A stretch of DNA of 60,467 bases from CAZVJA01 sp964626885 (GTDB lineage Bacteria > Planctomycetota > Planctomycetia > Planctomycetales > Planctomycetaceae): NCBI GenBank assembly GCA_964626885.1, contig CAZVJA010000006.1:1-60467 (forward strand). The letters run 5' to 3'. Of this stretch, positions 52,025-60,467 are shown one piece after another; position 1 is the first letter of the stretch, and the number at the start of each line of letters is the position of its first letter. The position numbers and the translations under genes are program-made. A model generated the notes under the pieces. It was not told the origin of the DNA, ran no database searches, and saw only the letters and a list, made by a program, of their open reading frames with translations.

Positions 52025-53167
52025 ATGAAGAACACGTACGACTGCATCATTCTCGGAGTTGGCGGGTTTGGCAGCGGGGCGTTGTTGCATGCAGCGCGCC
52101 GCGGCCGAAAGGTGCTCGGCTTGGAACAGTTCGAAGTGGCCCATGATCGCGGCAGCTCGCACGGAGAGACGCGGATCATCCGCAAGGCGTACTTCGAGCA
52201 CCCCGACTATGTGCCTCTCTTGCTGCGGGCATATGATCTGTGGCGCGATCTGGAAAAGGAACGTGGCCAGAAACTGATGCACCTCTGCGGCCTGCTTCTG
52301 GCTGGTCCTCCAGCTGGGGAAGCGGTCGGTGGGGCAAGGTTGTCAGCTCAACAGCACAGCTTGCCGCTCGAAAGTTTGAACGTTGCCGAAGCGAGGAAGC
52401 GATTTCCAGCCTTTCGTTTTCGCGAGGAATTCGAGGCCGTTTACGAATCTGACGCTGGATTTCTGGAAGTTGAAAACTGCGTGCGTGCGCATATTGAATC
52501 GGCGTGCAACAACGGAGCGGCAATCAAAACGAATGAAACAGTGGTCCGCTGGTCGTCCGATGGAAGAACCATCCGTGTGCGGACCGATCGCGATGAGTAC
52601 TCCGCCGCGTCGCTGATTATTACTGCCGGCGCATGGTCGCGCGCAGTGCTGGCGAATCTAAATGTGCCGCTGGAGGTGGTGCGGAAACCACTCCTGTGGC
52701 ATGAGGTCGAAACATCGAGTTATGATGTTTCGCGCGGGGCGCCAGCCTATTTGTATGAAATGCCGCACGGCGTATTCTATGGGTTTCCAAGTATCGACGG
52801 CCGGTTGGTGAAAGTCGCGCAACATAGTGGCGGAGCGGTCGTGGCAGATCCATTCACCGTCGATCGCGGCATTTCCGAGGACGATACAAAGCCCGTGGCC
52901 GCGTTTCTCGAAGAGGCGTTGCCGGAGGTATGTCCGCAGCCCGCGCGACATGCCGTCTGCATGTACACGAACACGCCGGATCGGCATTTTATCATCGACA
53001 AGCACCCGGAGTTCGGGAACGTGGCGATCGGAGCGGGGTTCTCGGGGCATGGGTTTAAGTTCACGTCGGTTTTGGGAGAGGCGCTCGCCGATTTAGCGCT
53101 GCAGGGGAGCAGCGTGCAGCCGATTGGTTTTCTCTCGCTCGCCCGCGAGGGATTGCAGATGCGATGA
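52025..53167 (+). CDS. FAD-dependent N-methyl amino acid oxidase (sarcosine oxidase / SolA-like)
   Basis: The 380-residue flavoprotein has the dinucleotide motif GVGGFGSGALLHAARRG near the start, then EQFEVAHDRGSSHGETRIIR, the second conserved block of monomeric sarcosine oxidases. Near the end CMYTNTPDRHFIIDKHP carries the Cys that binds FAD covalently in the family, followed by GAGFSGHGFKFTSVLGEALA. It should oxidise an N-methyl amino acid such as sarcosine or N-methyltryptophan, releasing formaldehyde and hydrogen peroxide. The aminotransferase gene follows after 12 bases. Confidence 0.85.
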   Translation: MKNTYDCIILGVGGFGSGALLHAARRGRKVLGLEQFEVAHDRGSSHGETRIIRKAYFEHPDYVPLLLRAYDLWRDLEKERGQKLMHLCGLLLAGPPAGEAVGGARLSAQQHSLPLESLNVAEARKRFPAFRFREEFEAVYESDAGFLEVENCVRAHIESACNNGAAIKTNETVVRWSSDGRTIRVRTDRDEYSAASLIITAGAWSRAVLANLNVPLEVVRKPLLWHEVETSSYDVSRGAPAYLYEMPHGVFYGFPSIDGRLVKVAQHSGGAVVADPFTVDRGISEDDTKPVAAFLEEALPEVCPQPARHAVCMYTNTPDRHFIIDKHPEFGNVAIGAGFSGHGFKFTSVLGEALADLALQGSSVQPIGFLSLAREGLQMR

Positions 53168-53179
53168 TGGAGTTCAATC

Positions 53180-54379
53180 ATGTCTTACTTCGATGCCATC
53201 CAACCGAGGCCAGAATTGGCGCGGGCCGCATTTCGCCGCCAATTCGCCGCGGACCCGCGCGAGGCGAAATTGCTCCTAGCCACGGGAGCATTTAAAGACC
53301 CGCAAGGCGAAACCCCGGTCTTGCAATGCGTCAGGCTGGCCACCAAACGAGTGCATGCGCGCGAACGATCGCACGATTATCTCCCGGAGGAGGGAGACCC
53401 CGCATTTGTAGAGGCGATGAATCGGTTGCTGTTCGGTGAGTCGTGCACTGAGACCTTCGGCGAACGGCTGCGGACGGCGCAGACTCCCGGGGGAACGGCG
53501 GCACTCTGGCTAGGCGGAACTTTAATACGAACTCTGTTTCCCGGTTCGCGGATCTGGGTCAGTCATCCGACCTGGTCGAACCATATCAAAGTCTTCGAAC
53601 AGGCGGGGCTCGAAGTGCATTCTTATGCCTACTACGATCCGCTGCGACGCGAGCTGCTCTTCGAGGAGATGCTCGACGCGATCGCCCGCGTACCGAATGG
53701 AGACGTGATCTTCCTGCAGGCCGCGACGCACAACCCGACGGGGCTCGACCCGACGCCCGAACAATGGCGGCGGCTGCGCGACGAGATGCGCAAACGCGGG
53801 CAAATTCCTTTCTTCGACGTTGCCTTCTTCGGATTTGTTCGCGGAGTCCGCGAGGATCTGGAAGGGCTGTCGCTGTTTTGCGAGACCGGCGGTGAGATGC
53901 TGGTCGCGGCCTCTCTCTCGAAATCGTTCTCCTTATACAACGAACGCGTCGGTTCGCTGTCTGTCATCGGTGAAACCGCGCATGGGGCGGCGAGCACGTT
54001 CAGTCACGTGCAGCATTTGATCCGCGGCAGCTACTCCAACCCGCCGCTTCACGGAGCGGCAATCATCGGCGAAGTGCTGAGCGATCGCTGGCTCCGCGAA
54101 CTATGGAAGGAAAGTCTCCGGGGAATTCGTCGGAGAATCGGCGACGTGCGCGCACAGCTTGCGCGGCGGTTATCGGAAAAAGGCGTGACCAGCGATTTGT
54201 CGTACCTGACGCGCGAAGCGGGCCTCTTCACTCGGCTCGATCTCGAGCCGACACAGATCGACCGGCTGCGCGACGAACACGCGATCTACATCGGCGGAGG
54301 GGGACAGTTCAACGTCACCGCCTTACCTGACATAGCGGTCGATCGTTTCTGCGATCTGGTCGCGCCGTTACTGGGATGA
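53180..54379 (+). CDS. aromatic amino acid aminotransferase (class I, PLP)
   Basis: The 399-residue enzyme has the same layout as the one at 11347-12540: AKLLLATGAFKDPQGETPVL, then TPGGTAALWLGGTLI, FLQAATHNPTGLDPTPEQ and the PLP site VAASLSKSFSLYNERVGSL. GGAG seven bases upstream supports the ATG. The two paralogues share family motifs but differ enough to suggest different substrates. Placement directly after the SolA-like oxidase suggests that it takes the demethylated amino acid. Confidence 0.85.
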   Translation: MSYFDAIQPRPELARAAFRRQFAADPREAKLLLATGAFKDPQGETPVLQCVRLATKRVHARERSHDYLPEEGDPAFVEAMNRLLFGESCTETFGERLRTAQTPGGTAALWLGGTLIRTLFPGSRIWVSHPTWSNHIKVFEQAGLEVHSYAYYDPLRRELLFEEMLDAIARVPNGDVIFLQAATHNPTGLDPTPEQWRRLRDEMRKRGQIPFFDVAFFGFVRGVREDLEGLSLFCETGGEMLVAASLSKSFSLYNERVGSLSVIGETAHGAASTFSHVQHLIRGSYSNPPLHGAAIIGEVLSDRWLRELWKESLRGIRRRIGDVRAQLARRLSEKGVTSDLSYLTREAGLFTRLDLEPTQIDRLRDEHAIYIGGGGQFNVTALPDIAVDRFCDLVAPLLG

Positions 54380-54392
54380 AGAGAGTCGTGCC

Positions 54393-55595
54393 ATGATAAT
54401 GGACAAGCCCACTGACCGGCGTTATCAGCGCGCCGTCGGTGCGTTGATCGTGATCGGAGTAGTTGCTGTCGGTGCTATGGTGTGCTTGAAATCATCCCTA
54501 CGGGAACCCGACAATCCACTGCTCCAGGCGACGGAATTCGAATTGCCTTGTCCTGCCGCATGGGATCTCGATTTTTCTCCTGACGGCAGATATCTAGCGA
54601 TATCAGAAGCTCCGGACAACTTAGGGGGTGACTCAACGACGGCTGTTTATGGCATAAATGAAAGACGCTATGTGCTTGAGGGTGCCCCAGGAGGGTGGAA
54701 CTGTGCCTGGTCGTGCGATGGAAACGAACTTGCGATCGCGTCGAATACCACTCCGGAAATAGTAGTTCGGGACACGCGATCGTGGACGACGACTCGTGCC
54801 TATACCATCCCTTGGAAAGACATCGCACCAGATGCCCTCAGAGGAAGTCCGGTTGGCAGTCTTTCTCTGGATAAATCAGGAAATATCTATGCGGCGATCG
54901 AAGATGTCATTGTCCGCGACGAAGGCAATTGGAATCCAGCAATCGTCTGGTGGAACACGCCAGACGGGCCATCGAAAAAATATGAAATGTTTGCCAAGTG
55001 CGACCGTTCGGATGTCTCGTCCGTGTCCGTGAGTCGTGACGAGGCCGAACCACGAGTTGCGGTGTCCTATGAAAATTGGTCACGCACTTGTGATGTTCAG
55101 ATTCTGAGACTGCGAAGGAAAGCGAGCGGGATGTGGGCATTCGAACTGGAATACACAGTCCCCTGCGCGGGTGAAGCGTATGTTGTTCTCTCGCCGGACG
55201 GACGGAACTTAGCAGTAAGTGATCGTCGTGGGCTAAGTTGGTATCGATTATCCGATCAGCGTGCCGAAATCGTTTTCAGTTTGGAGAATGAGGGGTTGAA
55301 GGATTCGAAACCAGACGAGCCTACTACTTTTGGGCTACCCTACGGACCAGTCGTCGACATCTCCCGAGATGGACGATTTGTTGTCTTCGGCCGAGGAGGA
55401 TCAAAGGTGGTCCGAGTCGCGGATGGAGCGGTTGTCTTTCGCGTCGATAAATTCGCCCTGACCAGAGCATTGTCGCCCGACGGAAAGTTCCTGGCAGTCG
55501 CCTTTCAGGACGCAAAACGAATTTACGTTTACCGCATCCCACAGAATGAGGGGAAAAAATCTGAAAATCTGCAGAAGGGCGACGGCGAAAACTGA
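54393..55595 (+). CDS. membrane-anchored WD40/TolB-like propeller protein
   Basis: The 400-residue protein has an N-terminal membrane helix (AVGALIVIGVVAVGAMVCL) and repeated blades with the phrase LDFSPDGRYLAIS, YVVLSPDGRNLAVSD, VDISRDGRFVVFG and ALSPDGKFLAVAF. The spacing suggests about six or seven blades. The base composition is more AT-rich than its neighbours. It follows the aminotransferase gene by 13 bases and is probably in its operon, though no metabolic link is visible. Confidence 0.7.
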   Translation: MIMDKPTDRRYQRAVGALIVIGVVAVGAMVCLKSSLREPDNPLLQATEFELPCPAAWDLDFSPDGRYLAISEAPDNLGGDSTTAVYGINERRYVLEGAPGGWNCAWSCDGNELAIASNTTPEIVVRDTRSWTTTRAYTIPWKDIAPDALRGSPVGSLSLDKSGNIYAAIEDVIVRDEGNWNPAIVWWNTPDGPSKKYEMFAKCDRSDVSSVSVSRDEAEPRVAVSYENWSRTCDVQILRLRRKASGMWAFELEYTVPCAGEAYVVLSPDGRNLAVSDRRGLSWYRLSDQRAEIVFSLENEGLKDSKPDEPTTFGLPYGPVVDISRDGRFVVFGRGGSKVVRVADGAVVFRVDKFALTRALSPDGKFLAVAFQDAKRIYVYRIPQNEGKKSENLQKGDGEN

Positions 55596-55638
55596 ATCTC
55601 CGCATCGGAGATCACACGGTGCCCTCTAGCTTCTGCCC

Positions 55639-57858
55639 TCACTTCGACTTGCCGGCTTTTTCGTCTCCAGCGGCGGCGGCGACTTTGGGGATCTCCACGA
55701 CCAGCACTTCGACGACGAGCGGCTCATCCTTCGACGCTTTCCGGTCTGTGGAATCGGAAGGGGTATGCGTGATAAACACGTCGATCGAGCGGACTCGGTC
55801 AGGCTTTTCCTCTTCCTGAGTCACGTCCACCCATCGGCCGTCTTCGATCTCGCGAACAGTGGAGGACTTTCCCTTCACTGCGCCGCGATAGTGCGACACC
55901 GCCTTCGCGTATGAACCTTCCTCTTCCGTGCGGAAATACCAGATCTTCATCGGGTCGGTGATTTCCCGGCCTGGTCCACCCGAAGTCGGCCATTGGTTGT
56001 GGAATTCCTTCACAACTTTCGCGCCGGCATGCAGCGGGAAAGGAAGCTCGTGCGGTCCTTTCACCGGCTCCGCGGCTTTTGTTTTTGAGCCGATCACCGG
56101 CCGTGATAACGCGGACGATGCCGCCGGCTTCAGCGGTTTCACATCAATTTCCGCAGGCTCTTCCGCCGTCGATTCAGTTGACTCGGCCGGTTCCTTGCCG
56201 TTAGCCGCGAAGCGTTCGTTCTGCAGCTGCACGTAGCGGATGATGGCGTCGCGCCAATCGTAGCGCGCTTCCAGCAGCTTCTCGCGCGCCAGACGCGCAT
56301 CTTCACGTCGCTGCGCGGCCGGGCTCAACTTGGCGTTCCCCGCGGCAGCAGGATTTCCAGCTCCAGAAAACGCATTCGGGGGAAGTGTGTTCAAGCGACG
56401 GTTCGGCTTTTCCTGCGGGCGCTCCTGGTAGGGAAAGGACTTGAGTACAACCAGCGCTCCGGGGTCGAACCAATTCTCGCCGAAATTGGAAATGCGAATT
56501 TCCGGACGCGCGGGAATATCGGGGACCGCCGCCGCTTGTGGAGGAGGCTGGTCGTCATCCTCCTTACCGCGTCTTCCAAGGCCGATTTGATTCGTGCCGC
56601 CGGGTTTTCCCGCCAAGGCGCCGGGGTTTCCGCCGAAAGGTGAGTCAACCCCTGGCGAAGATGTCTTGGTGGCTCCCGCCAAGTCGGCGGGACCCTCCGA
56701 CCAGTGCCCTTCCAGATACTTCTTCAATTCCGATCGCCCGGCTTGCGATGGGATCGAAGCCAGGAAACCGAGGAGCCGAGCCCGATCAGATTTTTCGTCG
56801 GCAACCTGTTTTGAGAGTGATGTCGCGAATTCGGCGCTCCAGAGTGTTTTTGTCAAATCTCCCCCGTCCGACGGAGTTCCTCCCGATCGGCTTCCGGGAG
56901 GATCGCTACCGAAAACGCGCTGCAGCGCGCCAAACAAGCCACGCCCCATCTTCGCACCCGGCAAGGAATCGACGGGAGGAATTACACCACCTGGAGGAAG
57001 AGGCATCCCTGGCGGGCCGCCGAATCCGGGCGGAATGTTTCCCGCTCCGGGAGGACCGCCAAATTTCTGAGACGCATCGGCCATTCCAGGAGGCTGTCCC
57101 TGGAGAGGGGAGGAAACTGTTCCTTCCAGTTCGATCCCTAAAGCCTGCTGGACGAGTTTCGCATTTGCTTCCGCAACGGCTCCCGTCAGTTCGGTTTTCA
57201 GAGATGCATCACCCGTGCTTGCGGAGAGCAACTTGATTTGCAGCGGAATGTTCTCGGGGAGCGGTTCCTTCAACACGGTGACGATTGCGCGGCGGACGTC
57301 CTCTGAGGTTGCCGGATCGAGGTATCGCTCGGCGAGCGCGGTCCGAAAAGACAGGGACGCCGTATGTGCCAATCCTTGCGCAAGATCATCTCGGAGTGCC
57401 GAAGCCGTGTAAGCGCCCTTTCCAGCCGGACGAACCTGTTCCGTATTACAGAGCACCTCCATCACAAAGGCATCACTCTCTGGAGTTCCGCGTGCCAACC
57501 AAAGCATCAACGCCTGCTGGGTCGCCAGCGGGTCGAGCTCCTTCATGTCGGTATCACCCGTGACGATTTTCTTCAGAGAATCCCATGCGGCGTCGCTCCC
57601 ATTTGCGGCGAGCGCGGCAATTGTCGCCTGAAGTGCCTGGGCTTTCTTCAGCTGTTGTGCGGAGGCCGGTGCAGCCGCCCCTTGTGGAGCTGCTCCCGGC
57701 ACGGGCGCAAGCAATTGCGCAATCGCTGGTGACGTCCCGTACAACAGCAGCACAATCCCCAGGAAAGGCAGACTTCCGATCGCGGAACCCAGCCAGGAGA
57801 TGATCGATTGGCTTCGGCCGTTCATTTTCCGATACGTTCGAGGGACGGAAACATTCAT
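55639..57858 (-). CDS. large Pro/Gly-rich secreted or anchored protein
   Basis: From the ATG at 57858 the protein has 739 residues. A signal or anchor helix lies at about 22-45 (IGSLPFLGIVLLLYGTSPAI). Residues 50-240 are helical and resemble HEAT-like repeats. A Gly/Pro-rich region (about 255-330, such as PPGFGGPPGMPLPPGG) leads to further helical stretches, and the region near 430-450 has GLGRRGKEDDDQPPPQAAA. The C-terminal 100 residues form a beta-rich domain with MKIWYFRTEEEGSYAKAVSH. The family is unknown to me. It is 137 bases downstream of the lipoprotein gene and shares a Lys/Arg-Asp-Pro tail motif with it. Confidence 0.65.
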   Translation of the reverse strand: MNVSVPRTYRKMNGRSQSIISWLGSAIGSLPFLGIVLLLYGTSPAIAQLLAPVPGAAPQGAAAPASAQQLKKAQALQATIAALAANGSDAAWDSLKKIVTGDTDMKELDPLATQQALMLWLARGTPESDAFVMEVLCNTEQVRPAGKGAYTASALRDDLAQGLAHTASLSFRTALAERYLDPATSEDVRRAIVTVLKEPLPENIPLQIKLLSASTGDASLKTELTGAVAEANAKLVQQALGIELEGTVSSPLQGQPPGMADASQKFGGPPGAGNIPPGFGGPPGMPLPPGGVIPPVDSLPGAKMGRGLFGALQRVFGSDPPGSRSGGTPSDGGDLTKTLWSAEFATSLSKQVADEKSDRARLLGFLASIPSQAGRSELKKYLEGHWSEGPADLAGATKTSSPGVDSPFGGNPGALAGKPGGTNQIGLGRRGKEDDDQPPPQAAAVPDIPARPEIRISNFGENWFDPGALVVLKSFPYQERPQEKPNRRLNTLPPNAFSGAGNPAAAGNAKLSPAAQRREDARLAREKLLEARYDWRDAIIRYVQLQNERFAANGKEPAESTESTAEEPAEIDVKPLKPAASSALSRPVIGSKTKAAEPVKGPHELPFPLHAGAKVVKEFHNQWPTSGGPGREITDPMKIWYFRTEEEGSYAKAVSHYRGAVKGKSSTVREIEDGRWVDVTQEEEKPDRVRSIDVFITHTPSDSTDRKASKDEPLVVEVLVVEIPKVAAAAGDEKAGKSK

Positions 57859-57995
57859 CGGAATCTCACAACGACATAAAGATGGGGTTCCGCACGCCAG
57901 TGGAGAGCCGCTCAATACTTCTGTAATGGCGATTTTTCAAATGCTCACGTTGGCGGCGAACAACCGAAATGGCGATCTGCAGCGAAAGGAACCTA

Positions 57996-58670
57996 TCAAT
58001 CGTCTCCTCTCCCCATTTTAAATTGCCCTGGCTTTGCCGGCGCTCCGAATCCGAAGGCTGCTCCAGGCGCGGCGGGGGCAGCGGCCGCAGCAGCAGGGGG
58101 GGAATTGGCCGGAGGTTGCTGCGGGCCGTCGTCGTCACCTCTTTTCTTCCTTCCGCTCAGAGCCGACGCGCCGGCATCGGCAGGCATTAACGCGACCGCT
58201 TCCAGCAATTGGGCGATTTCGGTCCCTTTTTGAGCATCACCTCTGGCCTTCGTGCCTTGAGCCGTCACCGCCGCGACGTAACGAAGGTCTTTGTTCACCA
58301 AAGCGGTTTTCATATCGTCGATCGTCCACTCGCCAACCGGCTTCGTGATTGGTTTTGCGGTCAGATTCGCGGCGGGCTCTTCGTCGTCCTTCTTCTTCTT
58401 TCTCGGCTTGACATTACCAGGCTTATTTTCGGCGTTCAGAGCTCCCGTAGTCGCCTGCGCGGCAGGAGCGGCTTGAGCCGGTTTCGCCGGCGCGGGTTGA
58501 ACCGGCTGTGCGGCCGCGTTCGGAGGAGCGGATTCCGAATTCTCCGAGGAGCCGCTCGTGCAGCCGATCGGCATTATCAGAAGGCCGATCACTCCCAGGA
58601 ACAAATAGCTTCTTGCTCCGCCTCGGTTGAAATTTGAATGGAACCGGCGGGACGATTGATGAGCAGTCAT
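57996..58670 (-). CDS. lipoprotein with Ala/Pro-rich linker
   Basis: The ATG at 58670 has GGAG eight bases upstream. The 224-residue protein has a lipoprotein signal ending at PIGC, then an Ala/Pro-rich stretch and a basic-acidic run (KPRKKKKDDEE). A helical core of about 65 residues follows (VGEWTIDDMKTALVNKDLRY), and the tail is again Pro/Ala/Gly-rich with SGRKKRGDDDGPQQPP. The helical core and the tail resemble parts of the protein encoded downstream, so the two may work together. Family not recognised. Confidence 0.65.
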   Translation of the reverse strand: MTAHQSSRRFHSNFNRGGARSYLFLGVIGLLIMPIGCTSGSSENSESAPPNAAAQPVQPAPAKPAQAAPAAQATTGALNAENKPGNVKPRKKKKDDEEPAANLTAKPITKPVGEWTIDDMKTALVNKDLRYVAAVTAQGTKARGDAQKGTEIAQLLEAVALMPADAGASALSGRKKRGDDDGPQQPPANSPPAAAAAAPAAPGAAFGFGAPAKPGQFKMGRGDD

Positions 58671-58939
58671 GAGTCGCGCTCCAAATAGATGGGGGGAACT
58701 CCGCGGGCGGGCTCGACACCTGCTGCTCGCGATGCAAGAGCAGTCCACGTGCGGAAAATAACGAAGAAATCAACACACGAGAAACGGTGTCGTCGGCTCG
58801 ATAGCTTTCTTATAGGCGTGGCCTTGCCTGAAAGTCAAGAAACACCGGTTTTTGCAGCCCGCGACGCATCTCCAAACGAAGATGATGCGGCGAAAGATCC
58901 AAACGTTTCACGGATTTCGCAAATCGCCAAAATTCGTCC

Positions 58940-60388
58940 TCAGACAAGCAAATCGGCAACGGGCCGGCCGGGACAAACCACCAGCGGCCGTCCCTGCGAG
59001 TCGTGCAGGGTCAGTTCTTCCGGCACTCCCAACAGATGATAAACCGTCGCCGTGAGATCAACCGGCTGCACCGCGTTTGTAGCCGGGTACGCAGCATGGC
59101 GGTCGGAAGCACCGTGCACAATCCCGCCCTGCGTTCCCCCTCCGGCGAGCACGCTGGTGAAACAGTTGGGCCAATGGTCTCGGCCGTCCTTTCCCGCACC
59201 GGCATCACTGTTGCGCTGCCCGATGCGCGGCGTCCGACCGAATTCGCCGGTCCATACAACCAACGTTTCGTCGAGCAATCCCCGGTCGGAAAGATCGTCC
59301 AGTAATGCCGAGAATGCCTGGTCGGCCGCCAGCATCAGACGATCGCGCAGGTCGATGAAGTTTCGGCTGTGCGTGTCCCAGTATACGCTGACATTTTTGA
59401 TGCCGTCGCTCGGCCAGAAGACGGTCACCAGCGGCACGCCCCGTTCGATCAACCGCCGCGCTTGCAACACCGACTGTCCGTGTGGATTGCGGCCGTATCG
59501 GTCGCGGAGCGCGGCCGGTTCGAGTTCGAGATTGAACGCGTCACGGCCGACCGCCGAATCGAGCAACTCGAACGCTCGCTGATAATGCTGATCGAATGCA
59601 TCGACCGTCGCTCCATTCTCGGCCATTCGCAACTGACGGTCGATATCCGCAAGCAGTTTCTGACGATCATCCAGTCGCCGCGCGGTCAATTCGGTCAGCG
59701 GGACGAAGTCTCCGACCCGATAGTCGGGCAGATTCGGGTCCGCGTCAATCGTAAGCGGATCGAACGCCGGTCCGAGCCAGCCCGCGGATTGTCCATGGGT
59801 CTGCTCGACAAACCGCGGGACGTCGTTCGGGAGCTTCGGTCGAAACGATGCAAACGGCGGCAGCGGGCCAGCACCGCGACCGAGTTTCGACAGCACGGCA
59901 CCGATGTGTGGCCAATCGGCCCGCAGATCCCCCGCCGGCGGGGAGGGTTGCCCGGTCAGCAGAAAATGCGTTGCTGTCGTGTGATTCACATCGCCGTGCG
60001 TCATCGAGCGAATGATCGCCAGTTTGTCGGCCCGCTTGGCAAGTTGCGGAAAATGCTCGCAGATCTGCGTGCCGCTGACGTTCGTGGAGATCGGTTGAAA
60101 CTCGCCGCGGATCTCCGCTGGTGCCGTCGGTTTCAAATCCCAGGTATCTTGTTGCGCGGGGCCGCCCCACATGAAGAGGAAGATGCACGACTTTGCCCGA
60201 CCGAAGCTCGGCGTGCGGCCGCTGTTTGCGGTCGATGCGGGTGTCACAACCGGACTCGCGGCTTGCAAACGCCCCTCGAGCAACTTCGGCAGCGACCACA
60301 TGAGCTGGGCCAGACTTCCCGCCCTCAGCACATCACGACGTCTCAAATCAGCTCCCGTGCCAAATTGCGGACAAGCGGTGTCTGACAT
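58940..60388 (-). CDS. DUF1501 protein
   Basis: The ATG at 60388 gives 482 residues; an upstream TTG at 60427 is possible. It has a Tat-like leader (RRRDVLRAGSLAQLMWSL) and DUF1501 signatures: KSCIFLFMWGGPAQQDTWDL, SMTHGDVNHTTATHFLLTGQ, VVWTGEFGRTPRIGQ and HWPNCFTSVLAGGGTQGG. It is more distant from the tandem pair at 18441-21511 than those are from each other. A partner DUF1549/DUF1553 gene would be expected upstream, beyond the end of the window. Confidence 0.88.
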   Translation of the reverse strand: MSDTACPQFGTGADLRRRDVLRAGSLAQLMWSLPKLLEGRLQAASPVVTPASTANSGRTPSFGRAKSCIFLFMWGGPAQQDTWDLKPTAPAEIRGEFQPISTNVSGTQICEHFPQLAKRADKLAIIRSMTHGDVNHTTATHFLLTGQPSPPAGDLRADWPHIGAVLSKLGRGAGPLPPFASFRPKLPNDVPRFVEQTHGQSAGWLGPAFDPLTIDADPNLPDYRVGDFVPLTELTARRLDDRQKLLADIDRQLRMAENGATVDAFDQHYQRAFELLDSAVGRDAFNLELEPAALRDRYGRNPHGQSVLQARRLIERGVPLVTVFWPSDGIKNVSVYWDTHSRNFIDLRDRLMLAADQAFSALLDDLSDRGLLDETLVVWTGEFGRTPRIGQRNSDAGAGKDGRDHWPNCFTSVLAGGGTQGGIVHGASDRHAAYPATNAVQPVDLTATVYHLLGVPEELTLHDSQGRPLVVCPGRPVADLLV

Positions 60389-60467
60389 GGAAGACAGCAC
60401 TCGCGGCTTCTCACTTTCACGTTGCAACCGAGCCCATGCAGCATACCCTACTGAGTCAGGCAGGCCC

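Overview
The window reads as a chromosomal segment of a planctomycete, most likely from the Planctomycetaceae group. The evidence is a set of families concentrated in that phylum: three DUF1501 proteins, a PSCyt/DUF1549/DUF1553 cytochrome, two DUF1559 pseudopilin-like proteins with H-x9-DG tails, a YTV-repeat protein, DUF1080, DUF1570, DUF3467 and a CSPTR sulfatase. The DNA is GC-rich, and many genes carry long antisense open frames that are not genes. A run of 100 N at 37036-37135 shows this is a draft scaffold. I saw no tRNA, rRNA, CRISPR array, intact transposase or prophage.

Layout. 1-7400: a DtxR/MntR-type regulator, an SLBB-domain membrane protein, a DUF1570 peptidase-like protein, a secreted protein coupled to a DinB-like protein, and a small MshEN-like protein. 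7488-11110: a minus-strand operon (DUF1559, lipoprotein, DUF4198-Kelch) behind a promoter with a good Fur box, so probably iron-regulated. 11347-16300: an aromatic aminotransferase, then a plus-strand operon (methyltransferase, DUF1559, BlaI, BlaR-like M56 peptidase) whose candidate promoter contains a palindrome resembling a MecI/BlaI operator. 16666-17191: a 69-residue histone-H1-like protein followed by two terminator hairpins. 17192-24329: a WD40 protein convergent with a PSCyt/DUF1501/DUF1501 operon.

24540-30167 is a minus-strand SPFH operon. Its first gene fuses a whole P1B-type metal ATPase to an HflK-like domain; stand-alone hflC and hflK follow. 30450-38182 holds an SDR oxidoreductase and then an export-like module: a GAF-GAF-TM-HlyD protein, divergent from an HlyD adaptor and a PqqD-like/M50 peptidase/HlyD fusion, followed past the gap by two DUF3467 proteins. 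38287-41295: a monooxygenase-like protein, a glycosyltransferase and a GAF-GGDEF diguanylate cyclase.

41627-46017 holds a DUF1080 lipoprotein and the leuA operon (leuA, a Cys-less redoxin, a small membrane protein). The leuA leader has all the parts of a ribosome-mediated leucine attenuator: promoter, a 21-residue leader peptide with eight leucines, a pause hairpin, a mutually exclusive antiterminator and a U-tailed terminator. This is the clearest regulatory discovery in the window. 46255-46388 looks like a small non-autonomous element. 46523-60388: a sulfatase, a small CxxC protein, the YTV-repeat protein, a PQQ-like propeller, a SolA-like oxidase with a second aromatic aminotransferase and a propeller protein, two related Pro-rich envelope proteins, and a third DUF1501 gene.
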